The notes beneath the pieces were generated by a model. That model was not told the DNA's origin and did no database searches. It was given only the letters and a program-made list of their open reading frames with translations. Source: Saccharothrix sp. (GTDB lineage Bacteria; Actinomycetota; Actinomycetes; Mycobacteriales; Pseudonocardiaceae). Taken from it: a stretch of 64,000 nucleotides of DNA. Location of the stretch: assembly GCF_031180885.1 (NCBI RefSeq), contig NZ_JAPSLK010000031.1, positions 33,096 to 97,095 of the forward strand, read 5' to 3'. This document shows, piece after piece, positions 17,990 through 27,552 of the stretch. The translations under genes were made by a program, and so were the position numbers. The number at the start of each line of letters is the position of its first letter. Positions within the stretch are counted from its first letter, which is position 1.

Positions 17990-20900
17990 TCAGCTCTCCT
18001 TGACGGCACCCAGCGGCGGCCCGGCCGGGCGCGAGGCGGCGCGGCGGGGACGGCGGCGGGCGGTCGGGGCGGGCTCGACGTGGCCGTTGAGCGACTGGTC
18101 GGCCGCGTTGGCCTCGGCGGTGCCGACCTGGGTGGGCGGCTGCACGTCGGCGCGCACGACCGCCTCGGTGCCGTCACCGGGGACGACCGCTTCGGTGCCG
18201 GACGGTGCCGCGGTGGCGGCCTCGGTGGTGCCGGACGCCGCTGCCGCGGTGCCGGGCGCCGCCGGGGCGGTGTCCGAGGGTGCTTCGGCGGGCGTGGGCG
18301 CGGCCTGGGCGACCCCAGTGGCCGGCTGGGCCTGGGCAGCCGGCTGAGCGGTCGCCTCGGCCTCGGCGGCCGGCTGAGCGGTCACCGGGGCCTGGGCGGT
18401 CGGCTGAGCGGTCGCCTGGGCCTCGGCGGCCGGTTGGGCGGTCACCGGGGCCTGGGCGGTCGCCGCATGAGCGGGCTCGGGCTGGGCAGCCGGGGCCTGT
18501 CCGGGCTGGGCCTGAGCCGGGGCCGCGGCCTGGGCGGGCTCGGGCTGGGCCTGGGTGGGCTGGGACTCGTGCTTGGTCACCGCGCCTGCTTCTCGGCGGG
18601 CTCGGCGGCGTTGGCGGCGCTTCGGCTCGGGGGTCGTGTCCTCTTCCACGATCGCGGCCAGGGGCTCCGCCGACGTGGGCTGCTCGGCGACCGCCTGGGG
18701 CTCCTCGGTGGGCGGCACGACGACCTCGGCCACCGGCTCCGGGGTCACCGGGGGTGCGGTAGCGGGGGTCGACGTGGCGGCCGGGGACTCCGCGGGAGTG
18801 GCGGCGGCTGAGGCGGCTGCGGGAGCGCCGGCCGCAGCGGTAGCAGTGGCAGCGGGAGCAGTGGCAGGGGCAGTGGCGGGCGCTGGTTCCTGGGAGTCGC
18901 CGCCCTTGCCGCGGCGGGACTTGCGGCCGCCGCTCTGGCCCTGCTGCTGTTGCTGCTGCGCACCACCACCGTTGGACGGGCCGTGGGTGTGGACCGGCTC
19001 GGTCGACACGATCAGGCCTCGGCCGCGGCAGTGCTCGCACGTCGTCGAGAAGGCCTCCAGCAGGCCCGTGCCGACGCGCTTGCGGGTCATCTGGACCAGG
19101 CCCAGCGACGTCACCTCGGCCACCTGGTGCCGGGTCCGGTCGCGGCCCAGGCACTCGGTCAGCCTGCGCAGCACCAGGTCGCGGTTGGACTCCAACACCA
19201 TGTCGATGAAGTCGATCACGATGATGCCGCCGACGTCGCGCAGCCGGAGCTGGCGGACGATCTCCTCCGCCGCCTCCAGGTTGTTGCGCGTCACCGTCTC
19301 TTCGAGGTTTCCACCCGATCCGGTGAACTTGCCGGTGTTCACGTCGATGACCGTCATCGCCTCGGTGCGGTCGATGACCAGGTAGCCGCCGGAGGGCAGC
19401 CAGACCTTGCGGTCCAGGGCCTTCAGCAGCTGCTCGTCGATGCGGTACTCGACGAAGGCGTCGTTGTTGCCGACGTGCCGGCGCAGGCGTTCCTGCAGGT
19501 CCGGGGCCACGTGGCGGACGTACCCGTCGATGGTGTCCCACGCGTCCGAGCCCTGGACGACCAGCGCGGCGAAGTCCTCGGTGAACAGGTCGCGGACGAC
19601 CTTCACCAGCAGGTCCGGCTCTTCGTAGAGCAGCTGGGGGGCCTGGGCCTTGGGCGTGCTCGCCTTGTCCTTGATGACCTGCCACTGCGCCTGCAGGCGG
19701 GTCACGTCGCGGGCCAGTTCCTCCTCCGAGATGCCCTCGGAGGCGGTGCGGATGATCACGCCGGCGTCCTCGGGGACGACCCGCTTGAGGATGTCCTTGA
19801 GGCGCTTGCGCTCGACGTCGGGCAGCTTGCGGCTGATGCCGGTCGCGCCGCCGCCGGGCACGTACACCAGGAAGCGGCCGGGCAGGCTGATCTGGGTGGT
19901 CAGCCGGGCGCCCTTGTGGCCGACCGGGTCCTTGGTGACCTGCACCAGGACGCTGTCGCCGGTGGACAGGGCCTGCTCGATCTTGCGCGCCTTGCCCTCC
20001 AGGCCTGCCGCGTCCCAGTCGACCTCGCCCGCGTACAGCACCGCGTTGCGGCCCCGGCCGATGTCGATGAACGCCGCCTCCATGGACGGCAGCACGTTCT
20101 GCACGCGGCCCAGGTAGACGTTGCCGACCAGCGAACCGGTGCCCGAGGAGGTCACGAAGTGCTCCACGAGCACGCCGTCCTCCAGCACGCCGATCTGGGT
20201 GCGGTCGCCGCGCTCGCGCACGACCATGGTGCGCTCGACGGCCTCGCGGCGCGCCAGGAACTCGGCCTCGGACAGCACCGGGGCGCGGCGGCGGCCGGCC
20301 TCGCGGCCGTCGCGGCGGCGCTGGCGCTTGGCCTCCAGCCGGGTCGAGCCGCGCACGCTGCGCACCTCGTTCTGGGCGGCCTCGGAGTCGGCCTTGTCGT
20401 CGCGGGCGTCGCGCGTCTCGCGGACGTGCACGACCGTGTTCGGCGGGTCGTCCTCGCTCGGGGCGGCCTCGTCGTCCGCGCCGGTCTTGCGGCGGCGGCG
20501 ACGGCGCCGGCGGCGGCTGGTGCCGCCCTCCTCCTCGGCCTCGGCGGTCTCCTCGACCTCGGCCTCGGCTTCGGCCTCCGCGGCCTCCTCGGCGACCTCG
20601 TCCTCGGTGGACGCCTCGTCGCCCGCGCCCTTGCCGCGACCGCGACCACGCCGGCCACGACGGCGGCGGCGGCGGCCTTCGCCCTCGTCACCGGCGTCGT
20701 CGCCGTGCGGCGCCTCCTCGACGTCGTCCTCGTGCTCCTCCTCCACCTCGAGGGTGGACGCGGCGGGCGCGACCACCGGGGTGGGCGGCAGGAACACCGC
20801 GGACGGCGGCGCGAACAGCGGGGTGAGCGCGGCCACCTCGCGCGCCGGGACGGCGGGAGCCTCGGTGGTCTCGTCGATGTCGCCGGACTCGATGTCGTCC

Positions 20901-21133
20901 CAGGTCAGCAGGCTCTCGGCGACCTTGATCGCCAGGTCGCGGCTCACGCTCGACTGCGCGCCCTTGACCGGCTCGCCCAGGTCGGCGAGCGCCGCGACGA
21001 CGTCCTTGCTGCTCGTGTTCAGCAGCTTCGCCAGCGCGTGCACCCGCAGCTTGTCCGGCAGGTCGGCGAGCACGGGGTGTGCGGATGTGGCGTTACCCCC
21101 GCCGGCGCCGGCGGGCTTGTTCGTGTTCGACAT
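17990..21133 (-). CDS. rne: Ribonuclease E/G
   Basis: A 1,047-residue actinobacterial RNase E. Residues 1-320 are a disordered arm with acidic and arginine-rich runs. About 320-700 hold the S1 and catalytic domains, with TVIDVNTGKFTG and IVIDFIDM supplying the metal-binding aspartates and CEHCRGRG near 698 the zinc link. The tail (700-1047) is Ala/Pro/Gln repeats such as AQPTAQAPVTAQPAAEAQ, likely a disordered scaffold. ATG 21133 follows GGAGGAGC. RNase E processes rRNA and decays mRNA. The next gene downstream is rplU, as in most actinobacteria. Confidence 0.95.
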   Translation of the reverse strand: MSNTNKPAGAGGGNATSAHPVLADLPDKLRVHALAKLLNTSSKDVVAALADLGEPVKGAQSSVSRDLAIKVAESLLTWDDIESGDIDETTEAPAVPAREVAALTPLFAPPSAVFLPPTPVVAPAASTLEVEEEHEDDVEEAPHGDDAGDEGEGRRRRRRGRRGRGRGKGAGDEASTEDEVAEEAAEAEAEAEVEETAEAEEEGGTSRRRRRRRRRKTGADDEAAPSEDDPPNTVVHVRETRDARDDKADSEAAQNEVRSVRGSTRLEAKRQRRRDGREAGRRRAPVLSEAEFLARREAVERTMVVRERGDRTQIGVLEDGVLVEHFVTSSGTGSLVGNVYLGRVQNVLPSMEAAFIDIGRGRNAVLYAGEVDWDAAGLEGKARKIEQALSTGDSVLVQVTKDPVGHKGARLTTQISLPGRFLVYVPGGGATGISRKLPDVERKRLKDILKRVVPEDAGVIIRTASEGISEEELARDVTRLQAQWQVIKDKASTPKAQAPQLLYEEPDLLVKVVRDLFTEDFAALVVQGSDAWDTIDGYVRHVAPDLQERLRRHVGNNDAFVEYRIDEQLLKALDRKVWLPSGGYLVIDRTEAMTVIDVNTGKFTGSGGNLEETVTRNNLEAAEEIVRQLRLRDVGGIIVIDFIDMVLESNRDLVLRRLTECLGRDRTRHQVAEVTSLGLVQMTRKRVGTGLLEAFSTTCEHCRGRGLIVSTEPVHTHGPSNGGGAQQQQQQGQSGGRKSRRGKGGDSQEPAPATAPATAPAATATAAAGAPAAASAAATPAESPAATSTPATAPPVTPEPVAEVVVPPTEEPQAVAEQPTSAEPLAAIVEEDTTPEPKRRQRRRARREAGAVTKHESQPTQAQPEPAQAAAPAQAQPGQAPAAQPEPAHAATAQAPVTAQPAAEAQATAQPTAQAPVTAQPAAEAEATAQPAAQAQPATGVAQAAPTPAEAPSDTAPAAPGTAAAASGTTEAATAAPSGTEAVVPGDGTEAVVRADVQPPTQVGTAEANAADQSLNGHVEPAPTARRRPRRAASRPAGPPLGAVKES

Positions 21134-21307
21134 GCAGCTCCTCCGCCCCCGGGCGCGTCCGGTTCGACGCCGCCGCTCAGGGGCCTCTCTTGTCCACTCA
21201 CCGCCGCGGCTGGCGGCGGGAATCCTTGCCTTCGCCGTGCGCACGGGCACGGCAGGTCTGTCTTCTCCCGCGACGACGCCGTCAGCGCCGCTCCGGCGGC
21301 TTCCGGG

Positions 21308-22162
21308 TCAGACCTCCGCCGCCCGGTCAAGGGCGAGCGGGTCGACCAGGCCGCCTTCGTCGTCGAGCCGCCCCTGCGCCATCCGGGTCGCCTTCGCGGG
21401 CACCGGCGGAACCAGGTCGGCGACGACTCGGAGCGCGCTCAGCACGTCGTCGGGTCGAACGGTAGGGGTTGTCTGCCGAACGACCATCACGAGTATCCCA
21501 CACGGTTGTGACAAATCCCGTGCATCGTGTCCCGCGTCGCTTGAATACGCCTGGACCTGCGCCGTTCCCGCGTCCCCCGGCTCGGCGGCGACGACCTTCG
21601 CCGACACCACCGCGGGGCGGACGTCGATCACCTTCCGGCCGTCCTTGGTGAGCCGTTCCACCTCGACCGACTCGGCCGCGAGGAACGCCTCGACCGCCGC
21701 CCCCAACGCCTCCGGCGACACGCTGGGCAGCTCCACCTGCCAGGTGCTCGCCTCGATCCGCTCGGGCAGCGACCCGCCCGCCGCCTGCACGACCTCCAGC
21801 ACGTCCAGCCCGGGCGGCAGCACCGCGTCCAGCGCGTCGCGCAGCGCCGCCGGGTCGACCGCCTCGACCACCGAGACCTCGACGTACTCGGCCTCGCTGG
21901 CCACGCCGGTGGGCGCGGCGCCGACCCACGACACCTTCGGGTGCGGGCTGAAGCCCTGGGAGTAGGCCATGGGTACGCCGGCCCGCCGCAACGCCCGCTC
22001 GAACGTGCGGGCGATGTCACGGTGTGAGGTGAACCTCAGCCGTCCGCGCTTGGCGTAGCGCAGCCGGAGCTTCTGCACCGGTGCGGCCGACGGGTTGGGC
22101 TGCTGCTGGCGACTCAGTGCTACTCCCCTTGGGTACCGGGTGGCGTCCGTCGGGGTAAGCAT
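21308..22162 (-). CDS. DUF2344 / TIGR03936-family protein
   Basis: A protein of about 284 residues containing the family blocks LRLRYAKRGRLRFTSHRDI and AYSQGFSPHPKVSWVGAAP. Its function is unknown, but it is usually encoded beside a TIGR03960 radical-SAM protein, and the two are thought to act together, possibly on RNA. Here that partner lies 6 kb away at 28361-30325. The ATG at 22162 is the first in frame; a shorter form beginning at a CTG codon after AAGGGGAG (near residue 14) would better fit the usual N-terminus. Confidence 0.82.
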   Translation of the reverse strand: MLTPTDATRYPRGVALSRQQQPNPSAAPVQKLRLRYAKRGRLRFTSHRDIARTFERALRRAGVPMAYSQGFSPHPKVSWVGAAPTGVASEAEYVEVSVVEAVDPAALRDALDAVLPPGLDVLEVVQAAGGSLPERIEASTWQVELPSVSPEALGAAVEAFLAAESVEVERLTKDGRKVIDVRPAVVSAKVVAAEPGDAGTAQVQAYSSDAGHDARDLSQPCGILVMVVRQTTPTVRPDDVLSALRVVADLVPPVPAKATRMAQGRLDDEGGLVDPLALDRAAEV

Positions 22163-22300
22163 CCCAACGGTCCACGCTCCTACTCCAGCGGGACGGTACC
22201 TTGATGCCGTTCCGCGCCGTTGAGCTTGTCTGCTTCGACGCACGTGGCTACCGTCCGGCACCAGAGGACCACCCCCGACGGCCGCTCTTGGAGGTCACCC

Positions 22301-23809
22301 GTGCCTCTGCTCCGCCGCGTCCACGCGGTCGCGGTCAGCACGGCGCTGCTCGCGACCGGCTGCTTCGCGGTTTCCGCGCACGCCGCCGCCCCGGACGGCG
22401 TCCCCGCGAGCACCGGGTGCATCCAACCGGGTCCGACCCTGCGCTACCTGGTCGTGCTGGACCAGGGCACGAGCGCGCCGCTGGCCGACGCCACGGTCGC
22501 CGCCGCGTGCGGGATCACCCTCGGCTACTACCCGCAGATCGCGGTGGCCGTCGCGGTGTCCGCGGACCCGGGCTTCGCGCGCAAGATCGGCTTGCACCGG
22601 GCGTACAGCGCGCAGGCGGACGGGCTCTCCCGCCGCACGGGCGCGCCGGCCCGCAAGCAGGACGAGACGCCCGCCCGGTCCGGCACGCCCGACACGCGCG
22701 ACCGCACCGCCGAGCAGTGGGACATGGACCTGATCCGGGCCGCCGAGGCGCACGCGATCAGCAAGGGCAGCCGGGACGTGGTGGTCGGCGTCCTGGACTC
22801 GGGCATCGACCCGACCCACCCGGACCTCGTGCGCGCGCTCGACCCGACCCTGTCGGCGGGCTGCACGACCGGCGTGGCGGACCCGGCGCGCACCGCGTGG
22901 TCGCCGACGACGTCCGCGCACGGCACGCACGTGGCGGGCACCATCGCCGCCGCCGACGACGGCCTGGGCACCACGGGTGTCGCGCCGGACGTGCGGATCG
23001 CGTCGGTCAAGGTCGTGGACGACGCGGGCTTCATCTACCCCGAGTACGCGGTGTGCGGGTTCATGTGGGCCGCCGAACGGGGCATGACGATCACCAACAA
23101 CAGCTATTTCATCGACCCGTGGGTGTTCACCTGCCAGAACAAGATCGGTCAGGCCGTCGTGTACGAGGCCGTCCGGCGGGCCGTGGACTACGCGAGCCGG
23201 CGGGGCGTGCTGACCGTCGCGGCGGCGGGCAACGGCGGCGTCGACCTCACCCGACCGGGTCGGGACACCCAGAGCCCCACGAACGCCGCCACCGAGGACG
23301 TCAAGCCGCGCGCGGTGGACAACACCTGCCTGGTGCTGCCGGCACAGCTGCGCAACGTCGTTGCGGTGTCGTCCGTGGGCGCGGCCAAGGTGAAGGCCGG
23401 CTACAGCTCCTACGGGCTGGGCGCGGTGGACGTGACCGCGCCGGGCGGTGACCGCAGGCAGCAGCCGGACGGCGCGCAGGCGTGCGTGCTGTCGACGGTG
23501 CCGGCGGGCTACGACTACTCGTGCGGCACGTCGATGGCCGCGCCGCACGTGTCGGGCGTGGCTGCCCTGCTGGCGTCGACCCACCCGGACGCGACCGCGG
23601 GCGAGCTGAGCCGGATGCTCAACGCGCAGGCCGAGACCCTGGCGTGCCCCGCCGACTACGACCTGAACGGCACGGGCGCCCAGGACGCGTTCTGCACCGG
23701 GTACTCGGAGTACAACGGCTTCTACGGCCACGGGCTGGTGGACGCGAAGGCAGCCGTGCAGAAGGGCGGCGCGGACGGCCCTCCGGCGGTCCCGGGCAAG
23801 CAGCGCTAG
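22301..23809 (+). CDS. Secreted subtilisin-like serine protease (S8)
   Basis: A 502-residue precursor. GTG 22301 follows a clear GGAGG and gives a signal peptide of about 30 residues ending near AVSAHAAAP. The catalytic triad is Asp in LDSGIDPTHPD (about 166), His in HGTHVAGT (about 207) and Ser in GTSMAAPHVSG (about 410). A pro-region lies between signal peptide and protease domain. Several paired cysteines suggest disulfides outside the cell. There is no C-terminal membrane anchor, so it is not a mycosin of an ESX system. It is divergent from the DUF2344 gene and overlaps the convergent LAL regulator by four bases. Confidence 0.9.
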   Translation: MPLLRRVHAVAVSTALLATGCFAVSAHAAAPDGVPASTGCIQPGPTLRYLVVLDQGTSAPLADATVAAACGITLGYYPQIAVAVAVSADPGFARKIGLHRAYSAQADGLSRRTGAPARKQDETPARSGTPDTRDRTAEQWDMDLIRAAEAHAISKGSRDVVVGVLDSGIDPTHPDLVRALDPTLSAGCTTGVADPARTAWSPTTSAHGTHVAGTIAAADDGLGTTGVAPDVRIASVKVVDDAGFIYPEYAVCGFMWAAERGMTITNNSYFIDPWVFTCQNKIGQAVVYEAVRRAVDYASRRGVLTVAAAGNGGVDLTRPGRDTQSPTNAATEDVKPRAVDNTCLVLPAQLRNVVAVSSVGAAKVKAGYSSYGLGAVDVTAPGGDRRQQPDGAQACVLSTVPAGYDYSCGTSMAAPHVSGVAALLASTHPDATAGELSRMLNAQAETLACPADYDLNGTGAQDAFCTGYSEYNGFYGHGLVDAKAAVQKGGADGPPAVPGKQR

Positions 23810-26472
23810 TCGCCCCGGTGCAGCGCGGCGGCGAGGTCCGCGCGGCCGGTGATGCCGAGCTTGCGGTACGCGCCGGACAGGTGCAGCTCGACCGTGCGGC
23901 GGGTGAGGAACAGGGCCTCGGCGATCTGCCGGTTGGTCAGGCCCTGGGCGGCCATGCCGGCGACGCGGGTTTCCTGGCGGGTGAGGCCGTGGACGGTGCC
24001 CCGGGCGGTCGCGGGTTCGCAGGCGCGCAGTTCGTCGGCGGCCAGTCCGATGAGCGGCTTGGACTCGCACCGGGCGCTCAGCTCGACGGCCCGGCGCAGG
24101 TGCGGGATGGCCCGTTCCGGCTGGCCCCGGCGGCGCAGGCGGGCGCCGAGTTCGAACAGGGCCTCGGCGTGCAGCAGGCGCGCGGCGGATTCGGTGAGGT
24201 ACTCGACGGCTTTGCGCAAGGCCCGCACGGCGGGTTCGTCGTCGCTGGTGAGGCCGACGGAGATCAGGGCGGTGCCCATGGCCCGCGGTGTGCCCCAGCG
24301 CTTCGCGCGTTCCAGGTCTTCAAGGGCGAGCCGGGCGGCTTCCTCGCGCATTCCCAGGGCGAGTTGGGCCCGCACGGCGAGCGCACGCCACGGCAGGATC
24401 GCCGGACTGTCTATTTTGGACGCCGTAAGTCTTCGCCCGCATTCGGAGACGTCTTCCAGCGCGCCCGCCGCGTCGCCGGTGGCGAGCTTGAGCTTGCCCC
24501 GCGCGAAGAGCGTGACGTTGTGCTGGAACATCTCCGGGAGTTCGCCCGCGAAACCGTGGCGCGCCAACAGGTCCCGTGCCTCGTCGAACCGCCCGAGGTC
24601 GACCAGGACCTCCGCGAGCCTTGCCGCGCACAGGATCGCCATCGGGCACACGTCCACCGCGTGCAGCTCGTCGAACAGCCGGAGCTGCCACTTGAGGAAC
24701 GTCTTGGCGCGCACCAGATCGCCCTTGGCGAGGTAGTCCATGCCGTGCGCGAGCGAGACGACCGTGCCCTTGCGCAGGTGGTAGTCGTGCGGCTCGGCCT
24801 CGCTGCCGATCATGCGGCGGAACCGGTCGGACAGGTCCGGCGCGTCGGCCATGAAGCACGTGCTGACGGTGAACACGAACGGCTGGGTGAACACGTCCAC
24901 GCGGTCGCCGTCGAGCGCTTCCGCCGCGTACTGCACGGCCTTCTCCGCCGAGTCGCCGCGCAACGCGTGCCCCAGCGACATCAGCGCGGAGTGGACCTGG
25001 CGCAGGCGCGGCGAGTTCGGCACCTCCGACTCCAGCTCGTCGGTGAACATGCTGGCGCGCAAGGCGAGTCCGACGTTGTTGCCGACGCCCGCGAGGTAGG
25101 ACATGGTGCGCAGCTCCCACGACTCGTCGTGCTCCTGGGAGCTGAGCCGGGACACCAGTTGCAGGCCGATGGACAGCGCCAGCCGGGCTTCCGGCGCGCT
25201 GCACAGCCGCAGCAGCATCGACACGGCCTGGCCGGCGGCGGACCGGGCGTCGTCGGCGTGCGCGAGGGCGTCGCGCAGCTTCGCCATGCCCTCGGCCTGG
25301 TCGACGATGTAGGTGACGTGCACCAGTTCCAGCTGCACGGCAAGGCGTTCGTCGCTGGTGAGGCGTTCTTCGAGGGCGCGTTCGAGGTAGTCCTGGGCGG
25401 CGTCGAGGCGGCCGTCGTGGGTGGCCTGGCGGGCGGCGCGGCGCAGCACGTCCACCGCCCACGGCAACGGGATCGCCCGCGCCTCCCGCAGGTGCTCGGC
25501 GACACGGGCGTCCGGCGCACCGGCGTCGGCGAGGAGCTTCGCGGCGCGGGCGTGGTCGGCGGCGCGGGTGGCGACCGGGAGGTCCGCGAGCACCGAGTTG
25601 CGCAGGAACGGGTGCACGAACGCGATCGGGTAGTCGTCGCGGAAGACGTGCAGGCGCACCAGCGCGTCGATGATGCGCAGGGCGCGGCGGGGTTCGACGC
25701 CGGCCATGGTGGCGACGCGGTCCACGGTGGCGTCCGGACCGAGGACCGCCGTGGCGCGGACCAGTTCGGTCGCGCCCTCGTACGGCCGCAGGCGGACGCG
25801 GAGGATCTGGCCGATGTCCGACGAGCCGAGGGTCGCGATGTCGGCGTCGGGCTTGAGTTCAGCGCGCAGTGCGCGCAGGAGGTAGGGGTTGCCGCCGGTG
25901 ACCTCGTGGCAGGCACGGGCGATGCGCCGGTCGTCGAGCAGTTCGGCGACCGCGTCGACGTCGAGGCCGTCGAGTTCGATCGTGGTGGTGTGGCCGCCGG
26001 TCAGCTCGGGCAGCGCCACCTCGCCCGCGGGCGAATGGCCGGTGGCGGCGGAGAGCAGGACGGCCAACGGCTCGTCGCAGATGCGGCGCAGCAGGTAGGC
26101 CAGGCAGCGCAGGGACCAGCTGTCGGCCAGGTGCACGTCATCGACCACCAGGAGCAGCGGTCCGCGTGCCAGAGCGCGGCGGACGGCCTTGTGCAGGTCG
26201 CCCAGGGACTCGACCGGGTCGGCGCGCAGCCCGTCCGCGAGCTGGCCTGCGACACCGCCGCGCAGGTCGCTCTCCAGCCGGGTGGCACGGGCGGTCGCGA
26301 CCGCGAACCCCAGCGCGCGGGCCTGGCCGGTGACCGCGTCGAGCAGGGTGGACTTGCCGACGCCGATCTCCCCCGTGACGAAAGCCGTCGTCGTGCGGCC
26401 CGCGGCGGCGCCGACCAGCAGCGCGCGGGTCGTGCACAGCTCGGGGTCGCGGCCCACTGTCGGCGTTCGCAC
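23806..26472 (-). CDS. Large ATP-binding LuxR-family (LAL) regulator
   Basis: An 888-residue regulator. An N-terminal ATPase has Walker A GEIGVGKSTLL (about 35-45) and Walker B LLLVVDDVHLAD (about 115), followed by a long alpha-helical TPR-like middle. The C-terminal LuxR helix-turn-helix (about 825-885) has LTRQETRVAGMAAQGLTNRQ. GTG 26472 is set by GGAGG six bases upstream. LAL proteins usually activate secondary metabolism or sugar genes; the target here is unknown. An ECF sigma gene lies upstream on the same strand, and a 12-bp inverted repeat in its leader may be its operator. Confidence 0.88.
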   Translation of the reverse strand: MRTPTVGRDPELCTTRALLVGAAAGRTTTAFVTGEIGVGKSTLLDAVTGQARALGFAVATARATRLESDLRGGVAGQLADGLRADPVESLGDLHKAVRRALARGPLLLVVDDVHLADSWSLRCLAYLLRRICDEPLAVLLSAATGHSPAGEVALPELTGGHTTTIELDGLDVDAVAELLDDRRIARACHEVTGGNPYLLRALRAELKPDADIATLGSSDIGQILRVRLRPYEGATELVRATAVLGPDATVDRVATMAGVEPRRALRIIDALVRLHVFRDDYPIAFVHPFLRNSVLADLPVATRAADHARAAKLLADAGAPDARVAEHLREARAIPLPWAVDVLRRAARQATHDGRLDAAQDYLERALEERLTSDERLAVQLELVHVTYIVDQAEGMAKLRDALAHADDARSAAGQAVSMLLRLCSAPEARLALSIGLQLVSRLSSQEHDESWELRTMSYLAGVGNNVGLALRASMFTDELESEVPNSPRLRQVHSALMSLGHALRGDSAEKAVQYAAEALDGDRVDVFTQPFVFTVSTCFMADAPDLSDRFRRMIGSEAEPHDYHLRKGTVVSLAHGMDYLAKGDLVRAKTFLKWQLRLFDELHAVDVCPMAILCAARLAEVLVDLGRFDEARDLLARHGFAGELPEMFQHNVTLFARGKLKLATGDAAGALEDVSECGRRLTASKIDSPAILPWRALAVRAQLALGMREEAARLALEDLERAKRWGTPRAMGTALISVGLTSDDEPAVRALRKAVEYLTESAARLLHAEALFELGARLRRRGQPERAIPHLRRAVELSARCESKPLIGLAADELRACEPATARGTVHGLTRQETRVAGMAAQGLTNRQIAEALFLTRRTVELHLSGAYRKLGITGRADLAAALHRGD

Positions 26473-26517
26473 GGTTCCTCCGATCCGCTTTCGGGGTGGA
26501 CCACCGTAGGACACCCG

Positions 26518-26566
26518 GGGTACCGAAGGGTTCGCACCTGTGGGGGCGGCATTTCCTTCGGTACCC
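26518..26566. promoter_or_regulatory. 12-bp inverted repeat upstream of the LAL gene
   Basis: Perfect arms GGGTACCGAAGG (26518-26529) and CCTTCGGTACCC (26555-26566) are separated by 25 bases, 46 bases upstream of the LAL start. CCACCGTAG also occurs on both sides of it (about 26501 and 26566). It could be an operator for dimeric regulators or a leader hairpin. The rest of the 263-base gap (26473-26735) shows nothing else clear. Confidence 0.45.
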
Positions 26567-26735
26567 ACCGTAGAGACCGCCGGCCGGGGTTCGGCCAGAC
26601 TTGTTCGGCAGCCGCGGGAGGGTTCACCCGCCACCGCACTGCCGCAATGTGTCCGGGAATTGTTCTCAATTGCTGCCGACCGGACCGGGACGCGCGTTCG
26701 GAGCAGACTGCGCGTGCAATTCGCGGCGGGCTCTT

Positions 26736-27281
26736 TCAGTGCCACTCCCGCAATGCGCGGCGCAGGATCTTCATCGCGTTGTAGACGCGCGACTTCACGG
26801 TGCCTTCCGGAATGCCCAGCACTTGCGCCGCCTCGCGGATGGTGCGACCCCGGACGTAGGTCTCGTAGATCGCGGCGCGGTGCTCCTCGCCGAGCCGGCC
26901 GATCACGTCGGTGATCACCATGATGGACAGCCGCTGCTCGGTCTCGTCGTCGGCGTGCACGGCGTCCGGGCTGGTCAGCTCCACTTCCTGCGGTCGGGCC
27001 CGGCGGGTGCGCCAGCCGTCGATGACGATGCGGCGGGCCACGGTCAGCAGCCAGCCGCGCAGCATGCGCGGGTCGCGGACGAGGGTCTCGGCGTTCTGCC
27101 ACGCGCGGATCAACGTCTCCTGGACGACGTCCTCGGTCCATTGCCGGTCGTGGTTGGTCAGGCCGAGGACGTGGGCGAACAAAGCGCCTTTGAACTGGCC
27201 GTAGAGCTGGGTGACGAGTTCCTCGCTGGGCCGCCGGCGGACCTGACTGCCGTCCACCCACACTCCACCCAAGGAATTCAT
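26736..27281 (-). CDS. ECF-type RNA polymerase sigma factor
   Basis: A 181-residue sigma-70 family protein with region 2 (QWTEDVVQETLIRAWQNAE) and region 4 (IREAAQVLGIPEGTVKSRVY) and no region 1 or 3, so an extracytoplasmic-function sigma factor. ATG 27281 follows GGAGG by ten bases. No anti-sigma gene is adjacent: the downstream neighbour is the LAL regulator and the divergent one is the ferredoxin fusion. How it is controlled is not visible. Confidence 0.88.
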   Translation of the reverse strand: MNSLGGVWVDGSQVRRRPSEELVTQLYGQFKGALFAHVLGLTNHDRQWTEDVVQETLIRAWQNAETLVRDPRMLRGWLLTVARRIVIDGWRTRRARPQEVELTSPDAVHADDETEQRLSIMVITDVIGRLGEEHRAAIYETYVRGRTIREAAQVLGIPEGTVKSRVYNAMKILRRALREWH

Positions 27282-27449
27282 GCGAACCGAACCTCCTCGA
27301 AGTTGGCGCGCGGCGGGGCGAACGAGACGTGCCGTGAACGTACTACACACGATGGCGTTAATCCACAGTTGCGCGGAAGGGTTGTGAGAACTTTTCAGGG
27401 TTGTAGGGGGTGCAACGTATTGATCGAGTCAGCGGTTCTACGACATCGG

Positions 27450-27465
27450 TGTGACACGGATCACA
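27450..27465. promoter_or_regulatory. Perfect CRP/GlxR-type site
   Basis: TGTGACACGGATCACA matches the CRP-family consensus TGTGA-N6-TCACA exactly. It lies in the 271-base divergent gap, 88 bases before the ferredoxin-fusion start and about 170 before the sigma start. A direct repeat GAACCGGCGG (27476-27485 and 27488-27497) follows immediately. In actinobacteria this motif is bound by GlxR/Crp. The spacing suits control of the rightward gene. Confidence 0.55.
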
Positions 27466-27552
27466 TATCCGATTTGAACCGGCGGTCGAACCGGCGGCAC
27501 CGGGGTTCGTAGTACCCCTATGGAGACCCGCGACTTGAGGGGGAGTCGAATC

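Noticed and set aside
22301..23809. Mycosin (ESX-linked protease)
   Set aside because: There is no C-terminal membrane helix and no ESX membrane genes nearby; the ESX-type cassette lies 18 kb away.
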